From an uncultured Selenomonadales bacterium (GTDB taxonomy: Bacteria; Bacillota; Negativicutes; Selenomonadales; Selenomonadaceae): DNA of 64,000 nt. The notes under the pieces were generated by a model. That model was not told where the DNA came from, searched no databases, and saw nothing but the letters and a program-made list of their open reading frames with translations. The position numbers were made by a program, and so were the translations under genes. Position 1 is the stretch's first letter; each line of letters opens with the position of its first letter. The stretch covers positions 82,773 to 146,772 of the forward strand of contig CAMJRX010000001.1 of the NCBI GenBank assembly GCA_946408355.1, written 5' to 3'. Shown piece after piece: positions 8,363 through 16,919 of the stretch.

Positions 8363-8371
8363 ATTATATCA
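8363..8371 (-). promoter_or_regulatory. Extended -10 promoter for the LCP operon
   Basis: Minus-strand TG-A-TATAAT (TATAAT at 8363-8368) about 37 nt upstream of the TTG start. No good -35 is present, in line with extended -10 promoters. The same GTGATATAAT string occurs before ridA (18657-18666). Confidence 0.45.
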
Positions 8372-8423
8372 CAGTGCGCAAAAAAAATCCGCCCTTAACA
8401 CGCAGTAAATCCAAAATTTTTTG

Positions 8424-8432
8424 TGTTATAAT
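8424..8432 (+). promoter_or_regulatory. Extended -10 promoter for ecfA/chrA
   Basis: TG-T-TATAAT with TATAAT at 8427-8432, about 30 nt upstream of the GTG start at 8463. GGGAGGAGGG follows at 8446-8455 as ribosome site. Divergent from the LCP promoter. Confidence 0.45.
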
Positions 8433-8462
8433 GGCGAAAATGTTAGGGAGGAGGGCGGTTAA

Positions 8463-9284
8463 GTGATTGTCGTTAAAGACGTGAGTTATAATTACATGAC
8501 GGGCACGCCCTTTGAGAAAACCGCGCTGAAAAATATTTCGTTTGACGTGGCAGAGGGCGAAGTTTTAGCAATAGCGGGTCATACTGGCTCCGGCAAGTCG
8601 ACGCTGATTCAAATTATTGCGGGATTGATAAAATTGACGAATGGCACGATTGAACTTGACGACTTGAGCGTCGCTGATAAAAAAATTCGCCGCCTCGTCG
8701 GTATCGTTTTTCAATATCCCGAACATCAGCTTTTCGAGGAGACGGTTGAGAGTGATATTGCATTCGGACCGAAAAACTTTGGACTTAGCGAGGCGGAAAT
8801 ATCTGCGCGGGTCGAAGAGGCAATGCGACAAGTTGGACTTAGCGCGGAGCTGAAAAAAGTTTCACCGTTTGAACTATCTGGCGGACAGCGTCGGCGCGTG
8901 GCAATCGCAGGAATATTGGCACTCAAGCCCAAATATTTAATCCTCGACGAACCGACAGCTGGACTTGACCCGTTAGCTAAAGAAAATCTGCTTAAAGAAA
9001 TTTTCGGCGCGATAAAAAAATCTGGCGTCACGATAATTTTAGTTTCGCACAACATGGAAGATATTGCCCGCTTCGCAAATCGTGTTGTAGTTCTCGCGCA
9101 AGGCGAAATTTTATTTATTGGCACGCCGCGTGAACTTTTTGCCCGCGAAGAAATTTTAAGCCGCGCAGGTTTGGAGCCGCCTCCCATAACTCAACTTTTG
9201 CGAACGCTGAAAATTGACGAGCAAGCTTTAACAATCGACGAGGCGGAAAAAATTATTCTAAGCAAGGAGAGGAATTTATTTTGA
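8463..9284 (+). CDS. ECF transporter ATPase (EcfA2/CbiO-like)
   Basis: ABC ATPase of an energy-coupling-factor vitamin or metal-ion importer, 273 residues with GTG start. Walker A GHTGSGKST (about 38-46), Q-loop VFQYPEHQLFEETV typical of EcfA/CbiO, signature LSGGQRRRVAIAGILA and Walker B LILDEPTAGLDP, then SHNMED. The C-terminal extension with PPPITQL is characteristic of the EcfA2 type. The next gene overlaps by 4 nt but is a ChrA protein, not EcfT. The likely partner ATPase (EcfA1 type) is 10 kb away at 19.1 kb. The T component and S components are not in the window. Confidence 0.88.
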   Translation: MIVVKDVSYNYMTGTPFEKTALKNISFDVAEGEVLAIAGHTGSGKSTLIQIIAGLIKLTNGTIELDDLSVADKKIRRLVGIVFQYPEHQLFEETVESDIAFGPKNFGLSEAEISARVEEAMRQVGLSAELKKVSPFELSGGQRRRVAIAGILALKPKYLILDEPTAGLDPLAKENLLKEIFGAIKKSGVTIILVSHNMEDIARFANRVVVLAQGEILFIGTPRELFAREEILSRAGLEPPPITQLLRTLKIDEQALTIDEAEKIILSKERNLF

Positions 9285-9841
9285 TTAAAACGGACAGAAA
9301 TTTTTATTGGCTATTGTTCAAGTCAACATTTATTGTCAGCATGTTCACGGTCGGCGGCGGCTACGTCATAATCCCCTTGCTTAAAGCCAAATACGTCGAT
9401 GAATATCATTGGATAACCGACGAGGAAACTTTAAACATGGTGGCAATCGCACAATCGACGCCGGGCGTTATGGCAGTAAATACTGCTATCATGCTCGGTT
9501 ATCGTATGGCGGGCGTCGCCGGTGCTCTAACTGGTATGCTTGCAACTATTTTGCCGCCGCTAATCATTATTACCATCGTCGCTACGTTTTATGACCTCGT
9601 CGCCTCGAATGAATATGTCCAGCTCATTTTAAAGGGTATGCAATGCGGCGCGACTGCTCTTTTGCTAAACGTGGCGATTGACTTGCTTAAAAAACAATTC
9701 TCTAAAAAACTTATTCTGCCCATTGTAATAATACTCGGAACTTTTATTGCTAACTTATTTTTCGGCGTGAATATTATGTTGCTCGTTACCATTGACGGCA
9801 TTATTGGTTTCTTCCTTCTGCGTGATAAAAAATACGAGTAA
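9281..9841 (+). CDS. ChrA-family transporter, short single-domain form
   Basis: Half-size CHR-domain membrane protein, 186 residues, of the chromate-ion transporter superfamily. The TTG start overlaps the ATPase stop (TTGA) and follows AAGGAGAGG. The N-terminus has FTVGGGYVIIPLL and then AIAQSTPGVMAVNTAIMLGYRMAG, the conserved CHR motifs. Five or six hydrophobic segments follow. Short CHR proteins normally work as pairs of adjacent genes with opposite topology; only one is present here, with polA convergent right after it. The true substrate of most such proteins in anaerobes is unknown. Confidence 0.85.
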   Translation: MIKTDRNFYWLLFKSTFIVSMFTVGGGYVIIPLLKAKYVDEYHWITDEETLNMVAIAQSTPGVMAVNTAIMLGYRMAGVAGALTGMLATILPPLIIITIVATFYDLVASNEYVQLILKGMQCGATALLLNVAIDLLKKQFSKKLILPIVIILGTFIANLFFGVNIMLLVTIDGIIGFFLLRDKKYE

Positions 9842-9842
9842 A

Positions 9843-12356
9843 TTATTTAGCGAGTGCCCAATTTGCCCCGTTATGAAAATCGACAACTAAAGGCACAGAA
9901 AGTTCTACGACATTTTCCATAGACTCGCGCAAAATTTTTTCAACGTCGGCAAGTTCAGAGTTTTTTGCCTCTAAAACAAGTTCATCGTGCACTTGAATAA
10001 TTATTCTGCTTTTGAAGCCGCGCAGATTTTCTTCGGCGCGAATCATCGCCATTTTAATAATATCCGCCGCGCTACCTTGAATGGGCGTATTCATAGCCAT
10101 ACGCTGAGCGAGGGAGCGCAGATTAAATTTCTTGCTGTTAATATCGGGCAAAAATCTACGCCGCCCAAACATTGTCGTAACATAGCCGTGCAAATGCGCT
10201 TGAGAAACCGTCATGTCTAAAAAATCTTTCACGCTGGGATAACGCTCAAAATACAACGCAATGTATTCGCCCGCCTCTTTACGGCTGATATTCAAGTTCT
10301 GCGACAAGCCATAATCGCTGATACCGTAGACGATTCCGAAATTAACAGCCTTAGCTTTGCGGCGCAATTCGGGCGTCACTTCCTCAAGTGGCACGTCAAA
10401 AACTTCCGCCGCCGTTCGTGCGTGAATATCCTGCCCCTTAATAAAGGCGTCAATTAAATTTTCGTCGCCGGACATGTGCGCCAAAAGTCTCAACTCAATT
10501 TGCGAATAATCAGCGGACAAAATGCAATCGTAATCTTTACCTGGCTCAAAAAGTGCGCGAATTTCTCTGCCCTCTTCGGTGCGCACGGGAATATTTTGTA
10601 AGTTCGGGTCGGAGCTGGAAAGTCTACCCGTCGCCGTCACAGTTTGATTAAAATTCGTGTGAATTCGTCCGTCGTCGCCAATAAGTTTGCCCAGCCCGTC
10701 GAGGTAAGTTGATTTGAGTTTCGACAAGACGCGGTAATTTAAAATCATCTCAACAATCGGATGACGCCATTTAAGCTCCTCTAAAACTTCAGCGTTGGTT
10801 GAGTAGCCGGTTTTAGTTTTCTTGACGGGCGGCAATTTGAGGTTTTCAAAAAGCACCTTAGCGAGTTGTTGAGACGAATTTATATTGAACGTTTCGCCTG
10901 CCTGTTCGTAAATTTCATTTTTAAGCGCGGTTATACGTTCGGACATTTTGACGGATTTTTTCTTGAGGTTTGACTTGTTGATAACAACTCCGCGTTCCTC
11001 CATTTTAGCCAAAACTCTAGTTAGCGGCAGTTCAATTTCCGTATAAAGCCTCATTAAATCGGCGTCGACTAATTTTTTTTCGTAAAGCGTGGCGAGCTTT
11101 TCAAGGGCAGTGACATTGGCGGCGAGGGAATTATCGGACATTTGCAAGCCGTCGAATTCCAGCGGCAAAAGAGTTTCGCAAGTGTAACTGTCCATTTCGG
11201 GATAAAGCAAATAAGCTACCAATTCTACGTCGAAAATTTTTTCAAGGTCGTTAACTTTAAAGACGCGCAGATAATTTTTCGTGCCGCTCAAAATAATTTT
11301 CCCGCTGAATTCATTAAAAACTTTTTGCAAATCTGAACGAGTAGCCGCATAAATTTCCCCGCCGGCAATTTTAATCGCGAAGTAATTCATTTCAGCGACA
11401 ATCAAATTTTCCGCCTCAAAAATCTTTTTAAAGTCAATGGCTTGCATTTCGTCGCCGTTTAAAAATTGTTTAGTCGACGTGTAAAAAATATTATCCGTGT
11501 CAAAGAGTTCGTGAAATTTTTTCTTAACCTGCCGAAGGGCATAGCGGCGGCAAAATCTATCCATGCGAATAAATTTAGGATCTATTTTAAAATTATCCTC
11601 GTCGAAAACAATATCGGGAACGTCGCAGATAATTGTTGCGAGCCGCTTGCTTAATATCGCGTCGTCAGCAAATTTTTCTAAGGCGTTGCTAATTCTTTTA
11701 CTCTTAACTTTTTTATAATTGGCAAGCGCATTTTCCAACGAGTCGTATTCTTTAATCAAGTTCGTTGCAGTTACTTCTCCTACGTATTTGACACCAGGAA
11801 TATTGTCAGACGCATCGCCGCGCAGACCTTTGTAGTCAATAAGTTTATCGGGTGTAAAGCCGTATTCGTTGATAAATCTTTTTTCGTCGTAAAGTTCAGT
11901 GGTCGCAGATCTCGTTAGCAAAACCCGCGTCCTTGAATTGATAAGTTGGAGTGCGTCGCGGTCGCCAGTCAAAATTATAACTTTGAAATTTTCGCAAGCC
12001 TGCGTAGCCAGCGTGCCGATAACGTCATCAGCCTCATAGCCCGCCGCCGCGCAGGCTTTCACGCCGAGCAATTCAATAAACTCTTTTAATAGCGGAAGTT
12101 GAGCGGCGAGGTCATCGGGCATTTCTTGACGGTTCGCCTTGTAATCGGCAAATAATTCGTTGCGAAAAGTTTTCTTAGCGGTATCGAGTGCAACTGCCGC
12201 GAGGTCAGGCGATTGTTCGCGCAAAATTCTTAGGATAATGTTTGCAAAGCCGACAAGCGCACCCGTTGGTTTACCGTTCGGAGCCGTAAGCGCGGGCATG
12301 GCGTAGAAGGCGCGATAAAAAACACTGCTACCATCGATTATCAAAAACTTTTTCAT
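9843..12356 (-). CDS. polA: DNA polymerase I
   Basis: Replication/repair polymerase, 837 residues. The N-terminal 5'-3' exonuclease (about 1-290) begins FLIIDGSSVFYRAFYAMP and has GYEADDVIGTLA, LTGDRDALQL and GDASDNIPGV. The middle domain (about 300-460) lacks the D-x-E residues of the 3'-5' exonuclease (the segment reads IVAEMNYFAIKIAGG), so proofreading is probably absent as in Taq and Bacillus enzymes. The polymerase domain carries TATGRLSSSDPNLQNIP, motif A LSADYSQIELRLLAH, the O-helix RRKAKAVNFGIVYG and motif C QVHDELVLE. Its ATG overlaps the stop of the upstream L,D-transpeptidase gene by 4 nt. Confidence 0.97.
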   Translation of the reverse strand: MKKFLIIDGSSVFYRAFYAMPALTAPNGKPTGALVGFANIILRILREQSPDLAAVALDTAKKTFRNELFADYKANRQEMPDDLAAQLPLLKEFIELLGVKACAAAGYEADDVIGTLATQACENFKVIILTGDRDALQLINSRTRVLLTRSATTELYDEKRFINEYGFTPDKLIDYKGLRGDASDNIPGVKYVGEVTATNLIKEYDSLENALANYKKVKSKRISNALEKFADDAILSKRLATIICDVPDIVFDEDNFKIDPKFIRMDRFCRRYALRQVKKKFHELFDTDNIFYTSTKQFLNGDEMQAIDFKKIFEAENLIVAEMNYFAIKIAGGEIYAATRSDLQKVFNEFSGKIILSGTKNYLRVFKVNDLEKIFDVELVAYLLYPEMDSYTCETLLPLEFDGLQMSDNSLAANVTALEKLATLYEKKLVDADLMRLYTEIELPLTRVLAKMEERGVVINKSNLKKKSVKMSERITALKNEIYEQAGETFNINSSQQLAKVLFENLKLPPVKKTKTGYSTNAEVLEELKWRHPIVEMILNYRVLSKLKSTYLDGLGKLIGDDGRIHTNFNQTVTATGRLSSSDPNLQNIPVRTEEGREIRALFEPGKDYDCILSADYSQIELRLLAHMSGDENLIDAFIKGQDIHARTAAEVFDVPLEEVTPELRRKAKAVNFGIVYGISDYGLSQNLNISRKEAGEYIALYFERYPSVKDFLDMTVSQAHLHGYVTTMFGRRRFLPDINSKKFNLRSLAQRMAMNTPIQGSAADIIKMAMIRAEENLRGFKSRIIIQVHDELVLEAKNSELADVEKILRESMENVVELSVPLVVDFHNGANWALAK

Positions 12357-13594
12357 GCGTTCGCCTCCTCTGGTTGAAGTTCTTCAGTTGGCATAGATTT
12401 TTTTACAGATTCGTCAGCGGGCGAAATTTTTTCTTCTGGTTTAGGCTCGTTAGTGGACGGAATTTTTTCTTCTGGTTTAGGGTCGTTAATGGATGGAACT
12501 TTTTCTTCCGGCTTAGTTTCATCAGCTTTATTTGTGAACGGAGCGTCTACTTCTTGATTAGGTCTATCTACTTTAGGTTTATCTACCTTAGGCGTGTCTA
12601 CTTTGGGCTTATCGGGAACGGGCGGTGTAGTCACTGCGGGCAGAGATTTAAAGCGGAAAATTTTTGAGCCGTCGGTGTTCGTCTGCAAGCCGCCTTCCAT
12701 ATTGAAAAGTATCGGGGCGTCATCTGCATTGCAATAGAGCTGGTCTTTCTTTTCGTAGCAAACAACTTTTCCGTAACGACTTTTAAGCGACGATTCACTT
12801 TTATTCCACTCAAGTTTAAGCCGCAAAATTTTAGCAATGGGCACGACTGGCATATAAGAAATTCCGTCGCGAATGACAGCCTTAGCAAAAAATCTGGTAT
12901 TGTTAGCGTCGGTCGGTTGAGTGAGTTGTCCGTTAATCTCGACGTTGTAAGGCTTGCCGACATAAGTTGGTTCGCCGTCGGACGCCTCGATTTTCTGGGA
13001 AATGTCATATTCGCTTTCAAACGCCAACACGCCGAACGGCTCAAGCCATTTAGTTACGTCGGCAACAGTGATATTCTGCATACCGTAGCCGTCGGGGTAA
13101 ATGTAATAAACAACATCACCGTCGGGCGTTTTCTCGACAACAACGCGATTATAGGTTATCTCAACGGGCGTGCCGATTTCCACCGCATCAAAAAGCTCTT
13201 CAACGTCGCGTTCGTTCATGCGTATGCAACCGTTCGATACATAGCCGCCAATACTTTCCGGGCGATTGGTGCCGTGAATACCGTAGTTGCCGGAAAATTG
13301 CATCCAGCGATAACCGAGCGGATTATCGGGACCGGAGGGAACTTCGTACTCGGGATCGTTCGGGTCAATCCACGGGGGATTAATTTCCTTACTGTTGATT
13401 TTGTAGTAGCCGGTGGGCGTCGGCGTCTCAACTTTGCCCAAACCGAGATGATAAACCGCAAGTTTTTTGTCGCCGTCGTAGAACAGCATGAGGCGACTTG
13501 CCGAGTTGATAAGAATTTTTTTCTGCGCCTGCGCGGGCGCGGCAAAAAGAACTAAAATACAAATGATTGCCGTAAAAAATTTCAACGCGCTCAT
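12353..13594 (-). CDS. L,D-transpeptidase (YkuD family), secreted
   Basis: Cell-wall cross-linking or anchoring enzyme, 413 residues from the ATG at 13594 (AGGAAAGGAAG upstream). A signal peptide is clear (MSALKFFTAIICILVLFAAPAQA). The YkuD domain follows directly, with DGDKKLAVYHLGLGK, TPTGYY and the catalytic site HGTNRPESIGGYVSNGCIRM (His ... Ser-x-Gly-Cys, nucleophile Cys). After it comes a region resembling copper-amine-oxidase-like beta domains (YNVEINGQL ... ISYMPVVPIAKIL). The tail is repetitive: PKVDxPKVDKPKVD and three units of about 12-13 residues containing KPEEK. The frame extends upstream without a credible start. Coupled to polA by a 4-nt overlap, an unusual pairing. Confidence 0.9.
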   Translation of the reverse strand: MSALKFFTAIICILVLFAAPAQAQKKILINSASRLMLFYDGDKKLAVYHLGLGKVETPTPTGYYKINSKEINPPWIDPNDPEYEVPSGPDNPLGYRWMQFSGNYGIHGTNRPESIGGYVSNGCIRMNERDVEELFDAVEIGTPVEITYNRVVVEKTPDGDVVYYIYPDGYGMQNITVADVTKWLEPFGVLAFESEYDISQKIEASDGEPTYVGKPYNVEINGQLTQPTDANNTRFFAKAVIRDGISYMPVVPIAKILRLKLEWNKSESSLKSRYGKVVCYEKKDQLYCNADDAPILFNMEGGLQTNTDGSKIFRFKSLPAVTTPPVPDKPKVDTPKVDKPKVDRPNQEVDAPFTNKADETKPEEKVPSINDPKPEEKIPSTNEPKPEEKISPADESVKKSMPTEELQPEEANA

Positions 13595-13667
13595 CGTGGG
13601 ACATCTTCCTTTCCTAAAAATATTCGCTGTCAATATAGCAGTTCTTTCTGAAAAACTGTTGAAGCTC

Positions 13668-13696
13668 TTCACAATGCGGCGCGAATCTGCTACTAT
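13668..13696 (+). promoter_or_regulatory. Promoter for the restriction-modification operon
   Basis: TTCACA (13668-13673), 17-nt spacer, TACTAT (13691-13696), about 50 nt before the ATG at 13746, which is preceded by GGAGGAG. Confidence 0.5.
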
Positions 13697-13745
13697 TCAG
13701 GCACAAAAACTTGCGCGGCTATGAAAAATATTTGGAGGAGAGGCA

Positions 13746-16700
13746 ATGCAAATCAAAATTAACACGGCAAAGGAGGTTAAGCCGACGATTTACGCCTACA
13801 CAACACCTGGTGTGACGTATCACGACGGCTGGACGAAAATTGGTTATACCGAACGCGACGTTCAAATACGAATAAACGAACAAACCCGCACGGCAGGAAT
13901 TATTTTTAACTTGGAGTGGACCGGCGACGCGATTTTTAATGGTGAGCCGCGAAAAATTTTTAATGACAAAGATTTTCATGCCTACTTGAATAAACTCGGC
14001 GTGAAAAATAATTTGGAGTGGTTTGAAGTTACCGGCGAAACTTCCCAAAAATATTTTTACGAGTTCAAAGATAATCGCGGCGTGTTGAAAAATTTTTCGG
14101 CTATGCCTTACAACTTGCGCGAAGAACAGCAAATTGCTATCGAAAAAACGTTGAAATACTTTAACGAACATGAAAACGGCGAATTTCTCTGGAACGCAAA
14201 GCCGCGTTTCGGAAAAACCCTCGCCGTTTATGATTTTTGCAAGCAAATTAATGCTCAAAGCGTCTTAATCGTCACGAATCGCCCTGCCATTGCTAATTCT
14301 TGGTATGATGATTACGTAAAATTTCTCGGCGATGAATGGCTCTTTGTCAGCGAGGTAGACGCACTCAAGGATAAAGATAAAAAATTCGTCCTCAGCCGCG
14401 CAGATTTTCAAGATGAATTGTTCAATCATGACGACGCCCGCTGTATTGAATTTGTCAGCCTGCAAGATATGAAAGGCTCTAAATTTTTCGGCGGCGAATT
14501 GAATAAACTTGCAGAAGTCGCCGATATGAATTGGGATATTTTGGTTGTCGACGAGGCGCACGAGGGAGTTGATACCTTCAAAACCGATGTTGCCTTCGAC
14601 CAAATTAAAAGAAAATTTACGTTGCATTTGTCAGGCACGCCGTTTAAAGCCCTCGCCAATAACAAATTTCCGCAAGACGCTATTTTTAATTGGACTTACA
14701 CCGACGAACAGTCTAAAAAAATTTCTTTTGGCGACGATGAAAATAATCCCTACGCCGAATTGCCCCGCCTAAATCTTTATACTTACCAAATGTCGGAAAT
14801 CGTTCGCGACGAGCTTAAAGGAGGCTTTGAACTTGACGGCACGGCGGCTGAATATGCTTTTGACCTTAACGAATTTTTCCGGACGGAGGGCGGCAAATTT
14901 TTTTATGACTCTTCCGTTGATAAATTTCTCGACGCACTAACCACGCAGAAAAAATTCCCGTTTTCAACGCCCGAACTCCGCGACGAACTTAAACATACTT
15001 TTTGGCTTTTAAATCGCGTCGACAGTGCCCGCGCTCTTGCAAAAAAATTGGAAGTTCACCCGATTTTTAAAGATTACGAAATTATTTTGGCGGCGGGCGA
15101 CGGAAAAATTGATGACGATGACGAAAATAAAAAATCTTATGATAAAGTTGTCGACGCAATTAAAAATCATGAACGCACCATAACGCTTTCCGTTGGACAG
15201 CTAACGACCGGCGTAACAATCCCCGAATGGACGGGCGTTTTAATGTTGGCGAACCTTCACAGCCCCGCACTTTACATTCAAGCCGCTTTTCGCGCTCAAA
15301 ATTCTTGCCTCTTCCAACGCGGCGAAAATTTTTTGCGCAAAGAAAATTCTTACGTATTCGACTTCGACCCTGCACGAACTTTAACGATTTTTGAGGCGTT
15401 CGCAAATGATTTGGCGAGCGACACCAGCGGCGGGCGCGGTAATTTGGAAAATCGGCAAGAAAATATTCGCGAGCTTTTAAATTTCTTTCCGGTTATCGGC
15501 GAAGACGAACAAGGCGAGCTGATTGAACTTGACGCGGAAAAAGTTTTGTCTATTCCAAGAAAAATTCGTTCCGTTGAAGTCGTTAGGCGCGGTTTCATGA
15601 GTGATTTTTTATTCCAAAATATTTCCCGCGTCTTTAATGCCTCCGCTGAGGTTGTCGAAATTATTTCGCAGTTCCCCGTTGCTGAAGAATTGACTTTGCA
15701 GGAAAAAGTTCGCGACGTTAAAGAAAATCTTTTCATTGACGACGCCGGCGAAATTTCCTTGCCAAATGAATACGTTATCGGCAAGGCGGCAGATATTTTC
15801 GGCGAAAAAATTTACTCCAACGTTAAGCCGAACGCCCGCGCCACTAAAAAATTCCTCAAGGACGAAATTAAAACCGCTCTCGACATTGCGCAGAAAAATT
15901 ACGGCAAAGATTTATCTAAAAAAGAACGCGACAAATTGGAGCGGCAACTCAAAGATAAAGCAGAGACATTAGTTAAGAAAACTTTTAAAAGTCACGAGCT
16001 TGACCAAATAAAAATAGAACATAAGCGCGAGGAGGCTCTTAAAAATCCCGGAGAACGTTCGATTGAGGAGATTAACGCCGAATTTGACGAGCTTAAGCAG
16101 AAAGTTGAGGAAAATTTTCAAGCCGAGTTGCCGACTAAAATTAACGAGTTCATAAAATCTGCCGAAGAGGACACCGTCGAACACGTCGAAACGAAAATTC
16201 AAGAGACTAAAAAAAATTCCGTCGAAGAGGACATACGCAAGCACCTGCGCGGCTTTTCGAGGACAATTCCGTCGTTCCTTATGGCTTATGGCGACATTGA
16301 TAATCCCGTCACGCTTGATACGTTCGATAAAATTATTCCCGACGAAGTTTTTAAAGAATTAACGAGCATTACTCTTGAGCAATTCTGTTATCTGCGCGAC
16401 GTTGGCAAACTTTTCGACGAGGTGACTTTTAACGATTCAGTCAAAGAATTTTTGAGATTGCGCCGCGAACTTGCCGATTATTTCGACGAAGGGCACGACG
16501 AAGATATTTTTGATTACATTCCGCCGCAAAAGAATAATCAGATTTTTACGCCGCGTGAAACCGTTCAAAAAATGCTAGACCTAATCGAAGCCGAAAACCC
16601 CGGCTGTTTTGACGACCCTGACAAAACTTTTATCGATTTGTACATGAAAAGCGGAACTTTTGCCGCCGAAGTTGTCAAGCGGCTCTATCGCAGTTCGCGC

Positions 16701-16919
16701 CTTAAAGAACTTTTCCCGGATAAAGCCCAACGCTTGAATCACATTTTCGCCGCGCAGGTTTACGGGCTAGCTCCTACCGAAATTATTTTCCGCATTGCTA
16801 AAAATTATATTCTTGGCTTTGGAATTAAAATCGATAAACACAACTTCCGCCGCGCCGACGCCTTGCCATATGCTAAGGACGATAAACTTGATGAATTGTT
16901 GAGGGAACTTTATGATTGA
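13746..16919 (+). CDS. Restriction protein: GIY-YIG nuclease + SF2 helicase + methylase-like C-terminus
   Basis: A 1057-residue restriction subunit. Residues about 13-115 form a GIY-YIG/T5orf172-like nuclease: IYAYTTP, KIGYT (31-35), an Arg in DVQIRINEQT and FNDKDFHAYL, with EWFEV closing the domain. Residues about 120-560 are a superfamily 2 helicase: KPRFGKT (Walker A, about 152-158), VVDEAHEG (about 267-274), LSGTPF (about 295), a motif V-like QLTTGVTIPEW and FRAQN (motif VI). A charged helical linker spans about 690-830. The end (about 930-1057) reads NQIFTPRETVQKM, FIDLYMKSGTFAAEVVKRL and QVYGLAPTEIIFRIA, like the SAM-binding half of Eco57I-type methylases but without NPPY. The methylase gene overlaps by 8 nt. 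It resembles a type ISP enzyme split in two. Confidence 0.82.
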   Translation: MQIKINTAKEVKPTIYAYTTPGVTYHDGWTKIGYTERDVQIRINEQTRTAGIIFNLEWTGDAIFNGEPRKIFNDKDFHAYLNKLGVKNNLEWFEVTGETSQKYFYEFKDNRGVLKNFSAMPYNLREEQQIAIEKTLKYFNEHENGEFLWNAKPRFGKTLAVYDFCKQINAQSVLIVTNRPAIANSWYDDYVKFLGDEWLFVSEVDALKDKDKKFVLSRADFQDELFNHDDARCIEFVSLQDMKGSKFFGGELNKLAEVADMNWDILVVDEAHEGVDTFKTDVAFDQIKRKFTLHLSGTPFKALANNKFPQDAIFNWTYTDEQSKKISFGDDENNPYAELPRLNLYTYQMSEIVRDELKGGFELDGTAAEYAFDLNEFFRTEGGKFFYDSSVDKFLDALTTQKKFPFSTPELRDELKHTFWLLNRVDSARALAKKLEVHPIFKDYEIILAAGDGKIDDDDENKKSYDKVVDAIKNHERTITLSVGQLTTGVTIPEWTGVLMLANLHSPALYIQAAFRAQNSCLFQRGENFLRKENSYVFDFDPARTLTIFEAFANDLASDTSGGRGNLENRQENIRELLNFFPVIGEDEQGELIELDAEKVLSIPRKIRSVEVVRRGFMSDFLFQNISRVFNASAEVVEIISQFPVAEELTLQEKVRDVKENLFIDDAGEISLPNEYVIGKAADIFGEKIYSNVKPNARATKKFLKDEIKTALDIAQKNYGKDLSKKERDKLERQLKDKAETLVKKTFKSHELDQIKIEHKREEALKNPGERSIEEINAEFDELKQKVEENFQAELPTKINEFIKSAEEDTVEHVETKIQETKKNSVEEDIRKHLRGFSRTIPSFLMAYGDIDNPVTLDTFDKIIPDEVFKELTSITLEQFCYLRDVGKLFDEVTFNDSVKEFLRLRRELADYFDEGHDEDIFDYIPPQKNNQIFTPRETVQKMLDLIEAENPGCFDDPDKTFIDLYMKSGTFAAEVVKRLYRSSRLKELFPDKAQRLNHIFAAQVYGLAPTEIIFRIAKNYILGFGIKIDKHNFRRADALPYAKDDKLDELLRELYD

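Noticed and set aside
12917..13555. 212-codon plus-strand frame opposite the L,D-transpeptidase
   Set aside because: Antisense shadow of a gene with signal peptide and active-site motif.
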